Assembly: GCA_028709355.1 (NCBI GenBank)
Contig: JAQVXF010000012.1
Coordinates: forward strand, 1-14,017
DNA from: Syntrophomonas sp.
Lineage (GTDB): Bacteria > Bacillota > Syntrophomonadia > Syntrophomonadales > Syntrophomonadaceae
Reading direction: 5' to 3'
DNA: 14,017 nucleotides
Positions 6,130 through 13,577 of the stretch are shown in pieces. The stretch's first letter is position 1, and each line of letters begins with the position of its first letter. A program made the position numbers and the translations under genes. Below the pieces are notes generated by a model. It had not been told where the DNA came from, searched no databases, and saw only the letters and a list, made by a program, of their open reading frames with translations.

Positions 6130-7464
6130 TTACTCTTGGCCGGGCTGAGCCCCGGCTGATAAGAATTCTGCCGCTTTAGCCAACAATATCTCGGCCTGGT
6201 TCATATCCGGCTCCTGCAGCACCAGTTCCAGCAGCTGGTGGAGGATTTGCCCAATTCCGGGTCCCTGTTGGATACCCAGGGCGATGAGATCATCGCCATC
6301 GATAGCCAGATCCTTGATATACATGGGCGGCCGGGTGGCGATGATCTGGCTGATACCATCCTTCATGGCGGCCAGGGCGGACCCGTCGAAGGGGGGCGCA
6401 GAGCCCCTTATGTCGGCCTGCTGCAGGTCGAACAGATCCTCCAGGTTGTCCTCCCCCACCCGCTTGATAAGCCGCTTGAGGCTCTCCTGATGCATCTGGG
6501 CGAAACGGCTCATGTGTTCTGCCACCAGCCGGGCCACCGTCTCCACCGTCGGCAGGTCATATTTGAGACGCTGCAGGATAGCGGCGGCCATGCGGCTGCC
6601 CTCACTGTGGTGTTCGTAGAAATGCCCCCGTCCTTCCTGGTCCTGGGTGAAGCAGGCCGGCTTGCCCACATCATGCAGCAAAGCCGCCAGCCGGACCGTC
6701 AACCGTGGCGGGGAGGCCTCCAACACGGCCAGGGTATGTTCGAACAGGTCTTTGTCATGGTGAGGGCTTTTCTGGTCGAAATCGATCATGGGTACTAGCT
6801 CCGGGATGATATAGGCCAATAGTCCGGTGTCCGCCAGCAACCTCATCCCCCGGGCGGGGTGGGCGGACAGCAATATCTGATCCAGTTCCCCCCGCAGCCT
6901 CTCGGCTGCCACCCGCGGCAGCAGCGGAGCCCCAGCGATGATGGCATCAAACACTGCCGGGTGTAGGGTGAAGTGCAGGCTGCAGCTCAGCCGGATCGCC
7001 CGCACCATACGCAGGGGATCATCCCTCATCCTCTGGGCAGCCTGGTTACCCGGGGATGCTATTACCCGCCCTTCAAGATCCCGCCGCCCGCCAAATGGAT
7101 CGATCAGGCGGCCAGCTGCATCCATAGCCATGGCGTTGATCGTGAAGTCCCTCCAGAACAGGTCGGCTTCTATGCCAGTGAGGCCGGGCAGGGAGGAATG
7201 GAAGCGATCTTTGCCGGTGGTCACCTCCACCGTTTGGTGGCCGGTGATTACCGCTACCGTACCATAGCGGGCCCCAATCGGGACCGTATGCGGAAAGATG
7301 GCTCTTATGGCATCGGTCGATGCCGAAGTGACTACATCGTAGTCGCTCGGGGGCCGGCCCAACAACAGGTCGCGCACACATCCTCCCACCAGGAAGGCTG
7401 CATGACCATGGCTCTCCAGGGTGGTCAATATCCCGGCAACATAGCCGGGCAATTGCATCAGCAT
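6130..7464 (-). CDS. cca: CCA tRNA nucleotidyltransferase / poly(A) polymerase family protein with HD domain
   Basis: A class II nucleotidyltransferase of 444 residues. The head domain has VGGCVRDLLLGR (26-37), the metal-binding pair in SDYDVV (D41, D43) and RDFTINAMAMD (105-115). RDDPLRMVRAIRL (147-159) and AAERLRGEL (186-194) form the nucleotide-selecting and neck helices. An HD phosphohydrolase-type domain follows, with FEHTLAVLE, LLHDVGKP (H264, D265) and EHHSEGSRMAA. The likely job is building or repairing tRNA 3' CCA ends; a role as the A-adding or CC-adding half of a split system, or as a poly(A) polymerase, cannot be excluded by eye. The ATG at 7464 has a GAGGA site a few bases upstream; an ATG at 7458 is also possible. 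It is the last gene of the leftward group, separated from the hydratase by a 406-base gap. Confidence 0.9.
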   Translation of the reverse strand: MLMQLPGYVAGILTTLESHGHAAFLVGGCVRDLLLGRPPSDYDVVTSASTDAIRAIFPHTVPIGARYGTVAVITGHQTVEVTTGKDRFHSSLPGLTGIEADLFWRDFTINAMAMDAAGRLIDPFGGRRDLEGRVIASPGNQAAQRMRDDPLRMVRAIRLSCSLHFTLHPAVFDAIIAGAPLLPRVAAERLRGELDQILLSAHPARGMRLLADTGLLAYIIPELVPMIDFDQKSPHHDKDLFEHTLAVLEASPPRLTVRLAALLHDVGKPACFTQDQEGRGHFYEHHSEGSRMAAAILQRLKYDLPTVETVARLVAEHMSRFAQMHQESLKRLIKRVGEDNLEDLFDLQQADIRGSAPPFDGSALAAMKDGISQIIATRPPMYIKDLAIDGDDLIALGIQQGPGIGQILHQLLELVLQEPDMNQAEILLAKAAEFLSAGAQPGQE

Positions 7465-7870
7465 AATTTCCTCACGTTCCTATTTATCTGCACTGGTGGG
7501 CTCCTTTGCTCCGGCCCGGCGCGATTGCCCGTTGGGGCTGGTCGTAAATCTGAGCCACGGCTATTGACGGTCAACCCCACTCCTCCGGCAACGCCCGAAA
7601 GCCGCGGGTTCATTACAGTAACGGCCCCTTGCGGCTTATACTCCCCACCATTCAACCGTCCCCGGGCAGGCCCAGACTCCTTGGCCATCTCCGGCGGCGG
7701 CCATAAGCCCGACTCATAACTCGCTCCAACCCGCCCCCGGCAAAGCTTCTATTTCCCACCTGAGGACCAGAATCTTAAGAGGCCTGTGCGTTCTTGGCTG
7801 TTTACCCGGCCAAGATATATTGCCGTGTATAACCACAGGCAGCGTCATGGCTCCCGCTGACGGCCATCGA
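7465..7870. other. 406-base gap without a recognisable gene
   Basis: The gap separates the hydratase stop from the nucleotidyltransferase start, both on the - strand. I find no tRNA, known riboswitch consensus or clear promoter. It has several inverted repeats: CAGCG/CGCTG (7840-7844 with 7855-7859), CTTGGC/GCCAAG (7793-7798 with 7809-7814) and a larger one at 7600-7636. A 21-codon Arg-rich reading frame lies on the - strand at 7652-7717, with GGAG spaced 6 bases from its ATG and four consecutive arginine codons. It could be a leader peptide, but nothing confirms translation. Confidence 0.5.
7600..7636 (-). other. Nested hairpin in the leader of the nucleotidyltransferase gene
   Basis: Read on the - strand, AGCCGC pairs with GCGGCT as the outer stem (7631-7636 with 7600-7605), GGG pairs with the adjacent CCC (7606-7608), and a short GTTA/TAAT stem sits inside. 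Only three T residues follow the outer stem, so it is at best a weak terminator. It lies 136 bases upstream of the nucleotidyltransferase start codon and could be part of a structured leader. Confidence 0.4.
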
Positions 7871-10231
7871 TCATTGTGCGTAGTAATTGATCAGGCTGCC
7901 TTTAAGTATCACCGCCCGCTCATCGGCGGACAGTCTCTCCAACCGGAGTTCGATCTCCCGCCTCCTTCCCCGGCCGATCACTTGGGCCGGGAAGCTCTCC
8001 TCACCTTGGGCCAACCTGGTCCGTATATCGGGTATAAAGATCAGTTCGCCCACTGCGAAGTCCGCAGCTGCCGGGTCGATGGTGAAAGGCAACATACCCC
8101 AGTTGATCAGATTACTGCGATAGCGCTTGGTGGCATACCCCACCGCTATATTGGCCCACCCTCCCAGCACCTTCTGGCTGGAGGCTGCTTGCTCCCGGGC
8201 TGAACCATCGCCAGGTTTGACCGCGTAGACCAAACTACCGATACCGGTGTGCTGCAAGAACTCGCCCCGGTCATGGACCACTCCCGCTTCTGCCAGGGGT
8301 TCGAGCAGCGCCTGTAACCCGGTTGAGATCTCCTGATCGGGGCTGTCGGCCAGCCGCCGCCGTTCCTTCTCCAGTACATCGACTTCCTTGGCCCGGCCCA
8401 CGTAGCCCGGATCTTTGCGGGAAAGAGTGAACTCCGCTAATTTCAAAGGATTAGACCGAAAAGAAGAAGTCTCCCCAGAAGGGATAAGTTCATCGGTGGT
8501 GGTGATCGGATCAGTGATGACCGCTGCCACCTGCAGCAGCAGGTTACGGGGCAGGGCCAGCATGGGCGGCCAGTCGGCGATATTGGGTCCGAATTTGAGC
8601 TCAGTCTGACCGGCCGAGCGCCGGAAACCATGGTAAACCCGGTGGTCGTATACCTCCCGGTTAAAGGTGTAGGTCACCGGACTCGGGGGGATCTCTACCT
8701 CGGTCGCCGCGGTCAGTAAACCTCTGTTTAGGACAGTGGCCGCTATGGAGCGGGCATCCATCAGGGCCACCGAGGATATCTGCCCCTCACCTGGTTTGGA
8801 GCCTTCCCGGTTGGGGAAGTTGCGGGTGGTATGGCGGATACTCAGAGCGTTATTGGCCGGCACGTCGCCCGCCCCGAAACAGGGGCCGCAGAAGGCGGTC
8901 TTCATGGTGATACCAGCCATCATCATGCGGGCGGCGGCACCAGTCCTGATCAGTTCCAGATAGATAGGCTGGCTGGCTGGGTAGGCACTGAAGGCCAGCT
9001 CGCCGCTGCCCACCGAATGGTTGTCCATCATCGCTGCCACTTGGTACAGGTTCTCGAAGCTGCCGCCGGCACAGCCGGCTACTACAGCCTGGTCTGCTTG
9101 CAAACGGCCATCCACTATCTTATCGGTCAGGCTGAACCGGAGGGCAGGATTATCCATCTGCTTCTGCCCTTCGATCTCCACCGCCCGCAATATGTCCCCC
9201 GTGTGACGGTTGAGCTCAGCGATGCTGTAGACATTGCTGGGATGGAAGGGCAGGGCTATCATCGGTTCGATCCGAGCCAGGTCGATGATCACCGCCCCAT
9301 CGTAATAGGCGCTGGCACCAGGTTGCAGCGGGAGATAGGCCTCAGGCCGCCCATGAATTTGGTAGTACTCCTGGACCTTCTGGTCGGTGCACCAGATGGA
9401 ACTCAGGCAGGTGGTCTCAGTGGTCATCACATCGATGCCGTTGCGATAGTCGACTGACAAATCGGCTATACCGGGCCCGATGAACTCCAACACTTTATTG
9501 TTGACGAAATTATTCTTGAATACCGCTCCAATCAGAGCCAGGGCCACATCCTGGGGACCCACCCCCGGTTGGGGCCGACCTTCCAGGTAGACCGCGATTA
9601 TCTCTGGGTAGGTTATGTCATAGGTCTTGCCCAGTAACTGTTTGACCAGTTCCGGGCCCCCCTCGCCGATGGCCATGGTACCGAGGGCGCCGTAACGGGT
9701 GTGACTGTCCGAGCCCAGGATCATGCTGCCGCCAGCAGCCATCATCTCGCGCATGTATTGATGGATCACGGCCAGGTGGGCCGGCACATAGATGCCTCCA
9801 TATTTCTGGGCCGCCGACAAACCGAATACATGGTCATCCTCGTTAATGGTCCCCCCCACCGCACAAAGGCTGTTGTGGCAGTTGGTCATCACATAAGGCA
9901 GCGGGAATTCCTCCAGCCCGCTGGCCCGGGCGGTCTGTACGATACCCACGTAGGTTATGTCATGGGACGCCAAGGCGTCGAAACGGACCCGGAGCTTCTC
10001 CAGATCACCACTGTGATTATGCCGGGTCAGGATCTGGCTGGCGATGGTGTTGTGGCGGTCCAATTCCGGCCGCAGGCTGCTGCCGTCCACTTCAGCAAGT
10101 TCAGCAAGGCTGGCATTACCACTGCCGGCCAGGATCTCCACCCGACCCTCCTGGTCTACCTGGACTAAAGTCCGGCCGTCGATGAAATGTACTCCATTAT
10201 TGATCAAGCGCAAATTATCAAGCACCTCCAT
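7871..10231 (-). CDS. Aconitase-family hydratase, YbhJ-like
   Basis: A 786-residue aconitase-superfamily protein, closest in pattern to the uncharacterised E. coli YbhJ group rather than AcnA/AcnB, LeuC or homoaconitase. Numbering from the alternative GTG (10246): GSDSHTRYGALG (178-189) is the aconitase substrate/cluster strand; VAGCAGGSFEN (C392) and FCGPCFG (C453, C456) supply three cysteines at the positions of the [4Fe-4S] ligands. A C-terminal swivel-type domain has LGGWANIAVGYATKRYRSN followed by INWGMLPF. A hydratase/dehydratase acting on a small carboxylic acid is expected; the substrate is unknown. The ATG at 10231 is preferred because AAGGTGG (10243-10249) lies 11 bases upstream, whereas the GTG at 10246 overlaps that site. 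It lies downstream of cysK in the same direction, with a weak terminator between. Confidence 0.87.
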   Translation of the reverse strand: MEVLDNLRLINNGVHFIDGRTLVQVDQEGRVEILAGSGNASLAELAEVDGSSLRPELDRHNTIASQILTRHNHSGDLEKLRVRFDALASHDITYVGIVQTARASGLEEFPLPYVMTNCHNSLCAVGGTINEDDHVFGLSAAQKYGGIYVPAHLAVIHQYMREMMAAGGSMILGSDSHTRYGALGTMAIGEGGPELVKQLLGKTYDITYPEIIAVYLEGRPQPGVGPQDVALALIGAVFKNNFVNNKVLEFIGPGIADLSVDYRNGIDVMTTETTCLSSIWCTDQKVQEYYQIHGRPEAYLPLQPGASAYYDGAVIIDLARIEPMIALPFHPSNVYSIAELNRHTGDILRAVEIEGQKQMDNPALRFSLTDKIVDGRLQADQAVVAGCAGGSFENLYQVAAMMDNHSVGSGELAFSAYPASQPIYLELIRTGAAARMMMAGITMKTAFCGPCFGAGDVPANNALSIRHTTRNFPNREGSKPGEGQISSVALMDARSIAATVLNRGLLTAATEVEIPPSPVTYTFNREVYDHRVYHGFRRSAGQTELKFGPNIADWPPMLALPRNLLLQVAAVITDPITTTDELIPSGETSSFRSNPLKLAEFTLSRKDPGYVGRAKEVDVLEKERRRLADSPDQEISTGLQALLEPLAEAGVVHDRGEFLQHTGIGSLVYAVKPGDGSAREQAASSQKVLGGWANIAVGYATKRYRSNLINWGMLPFTIDPAAADFAVGELIFIPDIRTRLAQGEESFPAQVIGRGRRREIELRLERLSADERAVILKGSLINYYAQ

Positions 10232-10317
10232 TTTATTGCTGTCCACCTTCTCATTCTACACCACCCGCCCCGGTTGTTTAACCGGTTTCCGGGACTATTG
10301 GGCCTTGGAGCTTTAAA

Positions 10318-10339
10318 GCCCATCTTGGTCAGATTGGGC
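10318..10339 (-). terminator. Probable weak terminator after cysK
   Basis: On the - strand, GCCC-A-ATCT (10339 down to 10331) pairs with AGAT-GGGC (10325 down to 10318), an 8-bp stem with one bulged A and a 5-base loop, starting 4 bases after the cysK stop. Only three T residues follow, so read-through into the hydratase gene is plausible. Confidence 0.42.
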
Positions 10340-10343
10340 CCGG

Positions 10344-11270
10344 CTATTGAAAGAGTTCGGTGGAGAGGTAGCGTTCGGCACTGTCCGGCAGCAGGACCAC
10401 TATCAGCTTGCCCCGGTTTTCCGGGCGTTGGGCCAGCTGGACCGCAGCAAAGGCGGCGGCGCCGGATGATATCCCCACCAGCAGGCCTTCCTGCCGGGCC
10501 AGAAGGCGGGCAGTCTGCAGCGCATCCTCATCGCCGACCGGGATGATAGTATCCACCACGGTTGGGTTGTACACCCCGGGGATAAATCCGGGCCCGATAC
10601 CCTGCAGCTTATGTGGGCCGGCCACACCTCCCGACAAGACCGGCGAACCAGCCGGCTCCACTGCGACGATCTGCACTGCCGGGTTTTGGGACTTCAGGTA
10701 TTCAGCCGTACCGGTGATGGTTCCACCCGATCCCACCCCGGCCACGAATATGTTCACCTCACCGTCGGTATCGGTCCAGATCTCGGGGCCAGTAGTGCGG
10801 CGATGAACCTCAGGATTGGCAGGATTTTCGAATTGCCGGGTCAGGTAGAAACCCGGCTGCCCAGCCAGTTCCTCAGCCTTGGCCACAGCTCCGGTCATAC
10901 CCAGGTGACCCGGGGTCAGGATCACCTCAGCACCGAGCGCCTGCAGGATCTTGATCCGTTCTGGACTCATGCTGTCAGGCATGGTTATCATCAGCCGGTA
11001 ACCGCGGGCCGCCGCCGCCATGGCCAGCCCGATGCCGGTATTGCCGCTGGTCGACTCGACTATCACTGTATCCGGGCCGATCAGGCCTTTGCTCTCTCCG
11101 TCCTGGATGAGAGCTAAGCCCAGCCGGTCCTTGACGCTGCTGGCGGGATTGAAAAACTCCAGTTTGGCTACCACCCGGGCTTCCAAACGGTGGGTGCGGT
11201 TGAAATTGGATAATTCCAGCAAGGGAGTGTTGCCTGTCAAATCAGTCAGGCTGGCCGCAATTTTGGTCAT
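10344..11270 (-). CDS. cysK: Cysteine synthase A (O-acetylserine sulfhydrylase)
   Basis: A PLP beta-family enzyme of 308 residues that makes cysteine from O-acetylserine and sulfide. TGNTPLLEL (12-20) opens the protein. NPASSVKDR (41-49) carries the PLP lysine K47, TSGNTG (74-79) is the substrate-binding loop, and GVGSGGTITG (178-187) is the phosphate-binding loop. GISSGAAAFAA is the C-terminal PLP-ring serine segment. There is no N-terminal heme domain and no C-terminal CBS domain. A cystathionine beta-synthase-like (MccA) activity is possible because the divergent neighbour is a trans-sulfuration enzyme. The ATG has GGAGG (11280-11284) 9 bases upstream, inside the last codons of larE, whose stop lies 2 bases before this start; co-transcription and translational coupling with larE are very likely. 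Confidence 0.96.
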   Translation of the reverse strand: MTKIAASLTDLTGNTPLLELSNFNRTHRLEARVVAKLEFFNPASSVKDRLGLALIQDGESKGLIGPDTVIVESTSGNTGIGLAMAAAARGYRLMITMPDSMSPERIKILQALGAEVILTPGHLGMTGAVAKAEELAGQPGFYLTRQFENPANPEVHRRTTGPEIWTDTDGEVNIFVAGVGSGGTITGTAEYLKSQNPAVQIVAVEPAGSPVLSGGVAGPHKLQGIGPGFIPGVYNPTVVDTIIPVGDEDALQTARLLARQEGLLVGISSGAAAFAAVQLAQRPENRGKLIVVLLPDSAERYLSTELFQ

Positions 11271-11272
11271 TG

Positions 11273-12100
11273 CTATCTGCCTCCATTCTCATAGTCGATA
11301 TCATCTGTCAAGAGTTCATTCAGGCTGCCACAGCGGTAACCTTTAAGGTCCAGGCTTATGTAGCGAAAGCCCAGCAGGTACAGATGGGCATGCACGGTGT
11401 CCATAATCCCTGAGTCGAATCGGGCCCGCTCGTCCTCCCCTACCTCTATGCGGGCTAACTCCCCGTGGTAGCGCACCCGGACCTGTCGGAAACCATGTTG
11501 GCGGAGAAACTGCTCAGCCGCTTCCACCCGGGCCAGTTTGGCTGGGGTGATCCTTTCTCCGTAGGGGATGCGGGAAGCCAGGCAGGCTTCATCTGGTTTG
11601 TCCCAGCTGGGCAAGCCCATGGCCCGTAACAACTGGCGGATTTCAGCCTTGGTCAGGCCGACCTCCTGCAGGGGACTAATGATCCCCAGTTCATTCAGAA
11701 CCACCATCCCGGGACGGAAATCCCCTTGGTCATCCCGGTTGGAGCCATCGGCAACCACGGCTAGGCCCTGCTCCCGCGCCCGGGCCAGAATGAGCGGGTA
11801 GTATTCACGTTTACAGAGGTAACAGCGCTGGGGCGGATTTTCGGCGAAACCCTCGATGGTGAATGGATTGAACTCCACGATGGCATGCCTGATCCCACGG
11901 CCGCTGGTATACTCCAGCGCGGCAGCCAGCTCGGTATCCGGATAAGTGGGCGAGACCACGGTCACCGCCAACACCCGTTCTGCCAAGATATCGTGAGCGG
12001 CCTGGAGCAGCAGGCTGCTATCCGCCCCTCCTGAGTAGGCCACCGCCAAACCGTCCAGAGAACGCAATCGGTCCTGCAATTGCCGGTATTTATTTTCCAT
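11273..12100 (-). CDS. larE: LarE-like ATP-dependent sulfur insertase (PP-loop)
   Basis: A 275-residue adenine-nucleotide alpha-hydrolase of the LarE family. LarE adenylates and then inserts sulfur into pyridinium dicarboxylate mononucleotide to make the nickel-pincer cofactor of lactate racemase and related enzymes. Motifs are the PP-loop AYSGGADSSL (21-30), QRCYLCKREYY (91-101), DGSNRDDQGDFRPG (118-131), ISPLQEVGLTKAEIR, SWDKPDEACLASRIPYGE (165-182) and VRVRYHGELARIEV. C173 is the Cys that donates sulfur in the Lactobacillus enzyme; C93 and C96 add a CxxC, so a [4Fe-4S]-dependent variant is likely. The ATG has GGGGTGA seven bases upstream. No larA, larB or larC is in the window, and cysK follows with a 2-base gap, so the real product could be a different thiolated metabolite. 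Confidence 0.88.
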   Translation of the reverse strand: MENKYRQLQDRLRSLDGLAVAYSGGADSSLLLQAAHDILAERVLAVTVVSPTYPDTELAAALEYTSGRGIRHAIVEFNPFTIEGFAENPPQRCYLCKREYYPLILARAREQGLAVVADGSNRDDQGDFRPGMVVLNELGIISPLQEVGLTKAEIRQLLRAMGLPSWDKPDEACLASRIPYGERITPAKLARVEAAEQFLRQHGFRQVRVRYHGELARIEVGEDERARFDSGIMDTVHAHLYLLGFRYISLDLKGYRCGSLNELLTDDIDYENGGR

Positions 12101-12118
12101 TTAAACTTCACCCCGTTT

Positions 12119-12147
12119 CCAGCCGGTGGGCTGACCCCACCTGCTGG
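12119..12147 (-). promoter_or_regulatory. Strong hairpin in the larE-cysK leader
   Basis: CCAGC (12119-12123) and GCTGG (12143-12147) enclose GGTGGG (12125-12130) and CCCACC (12136-12141), an 11-bp stem with one C/T mismatch and a 5-base loop. It lies just upstream of the larE ribosome binding site (12108-12114). No T tract follows on the - strand. It could control translation or mRNA stability. The loop region also carries one of three GGCTGACC-like repeats. Confidence 0.5.
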
Positions 12148-12166
12148 CCGACCTTTTTGGCTGACC
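12129..12166. repeat. Three GGCYGACC repeats in the divergent control region
   Basis: GGCTGACC (12129-12136), GGCCGACC (12146-12153) and GGCTGACC (12159-12166) occur in direct orientation, 17 and 13 bases apart. They could be operator half-sites or chance in GC-rich DNA. The first overlaps the leader hairpin. Confidence 0.3.
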
Positions 12167-12219
12167 AATCCCGAACCGATGCTGGGCTCGGTGAAGCAGG
12201 TAGGCGCACCCGGGCGCCA

Positions 12220-12248
12220 TTAACTTCGATACCGGGAACTGCTATAGT
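12220..12248 (+). promoter_or_regulatory. Candidate sigma-A promoter for the trans-sulfuration gene
   Basis: TTAACT (12220-12225) and TATAGT (12243-12248) are 17 bases apart, with 4/6 and 5/6 matches to consensus. Transcription would begin near 12255, giving an 85-base leader before the start codon at 12340. Confidence 0.5.
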
Positions 12249-12256
12249 AATAATAT

Positions 12257-12285
12257 ACAATAAGTGCGGCCGCGCCTCCTGTAAA
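12257..12285 (-). promoter_or_regulatory. Candidate divergent promoter for larE-cysK
   Basis: On the - strand TTTACA (12285-12280) and TATTGT (12262-12257) are separated by 17 bases, with 5/6 and 4/6 matches. Its start site would fall inside the opposing + strand promoter, so the two promoters would compete or be co-regulated. The resulting larE leader would be about 150 bases. Confidence 0.42.
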
Positions 12286-12339
12286 TATTGCATAACTTAA
12301 AAGGGCGCCGGTCCAAATAATGCACAAAGGAATGAGTTT

Positions 12340-13479
12340 ATGGAGAGAGGAACCCGTTTGATCCACACTGGCAGCGAGGGCGATCCCCATACCGGGGCGG
12401 TCAGTACCCCCATCTACCAAAATGTGATATTCTCGCAGCCAGATGTTTACGCTCCCGGGGAATGGGAGTATTCACGGCTGGGCAACCCTACCCGGGCAGC
12501 CCTGGAAAAATCCATCGCGGTGCTGGAAGGGGGCCGCTACGGTTTCGCCTTCGCCTCGGGGATGGCTGCCATCGCGGCTGCCTTCCTGATGTTCGGCAGT
12601 GGCGACCATGTGCTGGTCTCCCGTGATGTTTACGGGGGCACCTTTGGTCTGGCCCACCGGCTGCTGCCCCGCTATGGGATCCAGGTGCAATTTGTCGATG
12701 CCACTGATCCCGATGCGGTCCGGTCAGCTATCCAAGCCCATACCCGGGCTATCTTCATCGAGACCCCCTCCAATCCCCTCATGAAGATCACCGACCTGCC
12801 GGCCATAGCTGCCCTGGCTAAGGAGCATGGCCTGCTCACCATGGCCGACAACACCTTCCTGACCCCTTACCTGCAGCGCCCCCTGGAAGCGGGTATCGAT
12901 ATCGTAATCCACAGCGCCACCAAGTACCTGGGTGGTCACAGCGACTGCCTGGCGGGTTTGGTGGTTACCGATGATCCCAAACTGGCCCGGGAGTTCCATC
13001 ACCTCCAGGTCTCACTGGGGGCGGTGTTAGGTCCCCAGGACAGTTGGATAATCGCGCGGGGGTTGAAAACCCTCAAAGTGCGATTGGAGCAACAGCAGCA
13101 GACCGCCGGGCGTCTGGCTGAATGGCTCCTGACCCGGCCCGAGATCACCACCGTTTATTATCCCGGCCTAGCCGCTCATGAGGGCCGGGAGATACATTTC
13201 CGGCAGGCGGATGGTCCGGGAGCCATGCTTGCCTTCCGCCTGCCCGATGAGGAAAAAGCACGCCTTTTCGTCAACCGCCTGCGGCTGCCGGTGATAGCCT
13301 CCAGCCTGGGCGCAGTGGAAAGCATAGTATCCATGCCGGTGCTCATGTCGCATACCTCCCTGCCGGAGGAGATGCAGCGGGAGTTGACCCTGGACCGGTG
13401 CCTGGTGCGCTATTCGGTCGGCCTGGAAGACTTTTCCGACCTGCAAGCGGACCTGGAACAAGCCCTGGTTGGATCATGA
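12340..13479 (+). CDS. Trans-sulfuration PLP enzyme (cystathionine gamma-synthase/gamma-lyase family)
   Basis: A Cys/Met metabolism PLP enzyme of 379 residues. STPIYQN (22-28), YSRLGNPTRAALE (44-56), FASGMAA (71-77), ETPSNPLMKITD (141-152), DNTF (170-173) and HSATKYLGGHSD (191-202, PLP lysine K195) are all present, and SLGAVESI near the C-terminus is the substrate-carboxylate region. Sequence by eye cannot separate cystathionine gamma-synthase, cystathionine gamma-lyase, O-acetylhomoserine sulfhydrylase and methionine gamma-lyase. Divergence from cysK suggests either cysteine-to-methionine flux (MetI-like) or the reverse (MccB-like). The ATG at 12340 has AAAGGAA (12326-12332) ending 7 bases upstream. 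A candidate promoter lies about 100 bases upstream and overlaps the opposite larE promoter. Confidence 0.92.
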   Translation: MERGTRLIHTGSEGDPHTGAVSTPIYQNVIFSQPDVYAPGEWEYSRLGNPTRAALEKSIAVLEGGRYGFAFASGMAAIAAAFLMFGSGDHVLVSRDVYGGTFGLAHRLLPRYGIQVQFVDATDPDAVRSAIQAHTRAIFIETPSNPLMKITDLPAIAALAKEHGLLTMADNTFLTPYLQRPLEAGIDIVIHSATKYLGGHSDCLAGLVVTDDPKLAREFHHLQVSLGAVLGPQDSWIIARGLKTLKVRLEQQQQTAGRLAEWLLTRPEITTVYYPGLAAHEGREIHFRQADGPGAMLAFRLPDEEKARLFVNRLRLPVIASSLGAVESIVSMPVLMSHTSLPEEMQRELTLDRCLVRYSVGLEDFSDLQADLEQALVGS

Positions 13480-13484
13480 TATTT

Positions 13485-13513
13485 CAGCCGGACTCCCAGG
13501 GTCAGGCCGGCTG
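13485..13513 (+). other. Hairpin after the trans-sulfuration gene
   Basis: CAGCCGG (13485-13491) pairs with CCGGCTG (13507-13513), a perfect 7-bp stem with a 15-base loop, starting 6 bases after the stop codon. No T tract follows, so it is not a clear intrinsic terminator. The 98-base gap up to the nitroreductase holds nothing else convincing. Confidence 0.4.
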
Positions 13514-13577
13514 GTAAACGAATAACCGCTGGTCACAGCTCAGTGCGGCGGCGTTATCATACAAGGAGGTGGTGACT

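Larger units (their letters stand above)
12101..12220 (-). other. Possible 39-codon upstream reading frame abutting larE
   Basis: A short frame starts at an ATG at 12218-12220 and ends with TAA at 12101-12103, directly adjacent to the larE ATG. The stop-start junction would allow translational coupling. It encodes one Cys near the N-terminus and is rich in Arg, Gly and Gln. No good ribosome binding site precedes it and part of it is a strong hairpin, so it is listed only as a possibility. Confidence 0.15.

Noticed and set aside
7458..7688. 76-codon - strand frame overlapping the nucleotidyltransferase start
   Set aside because: The GGAG motif abuts its ATG with no spacing, no domain is recognisable, and it ends just inside the downstream gene; more likely non-coding.
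8831..9457. 208-codon + strand frame inside the hydratase
   Set aside because: Antisense shadow of a gene with clear aconitase-family cysteines; His/Gly-rich composition typical of antisense GC-rich DNA.
10232..10246. GTG start at 10246 for the hydratase
   Set aside because: It overlaps the AAGGTGG that serves the ATG at 10231 and has no properly spaced site of its own; kept only as an alternative.
12121..12260. T-box or S-box riboswitch in the larE-cysK leader
   Set aside because: A GGTGGGG string recalls the T-box core, but the full AGGGTGGNACCGCG is absent, no terminator T tract follows, and no SAM-riboswitch core is seen.
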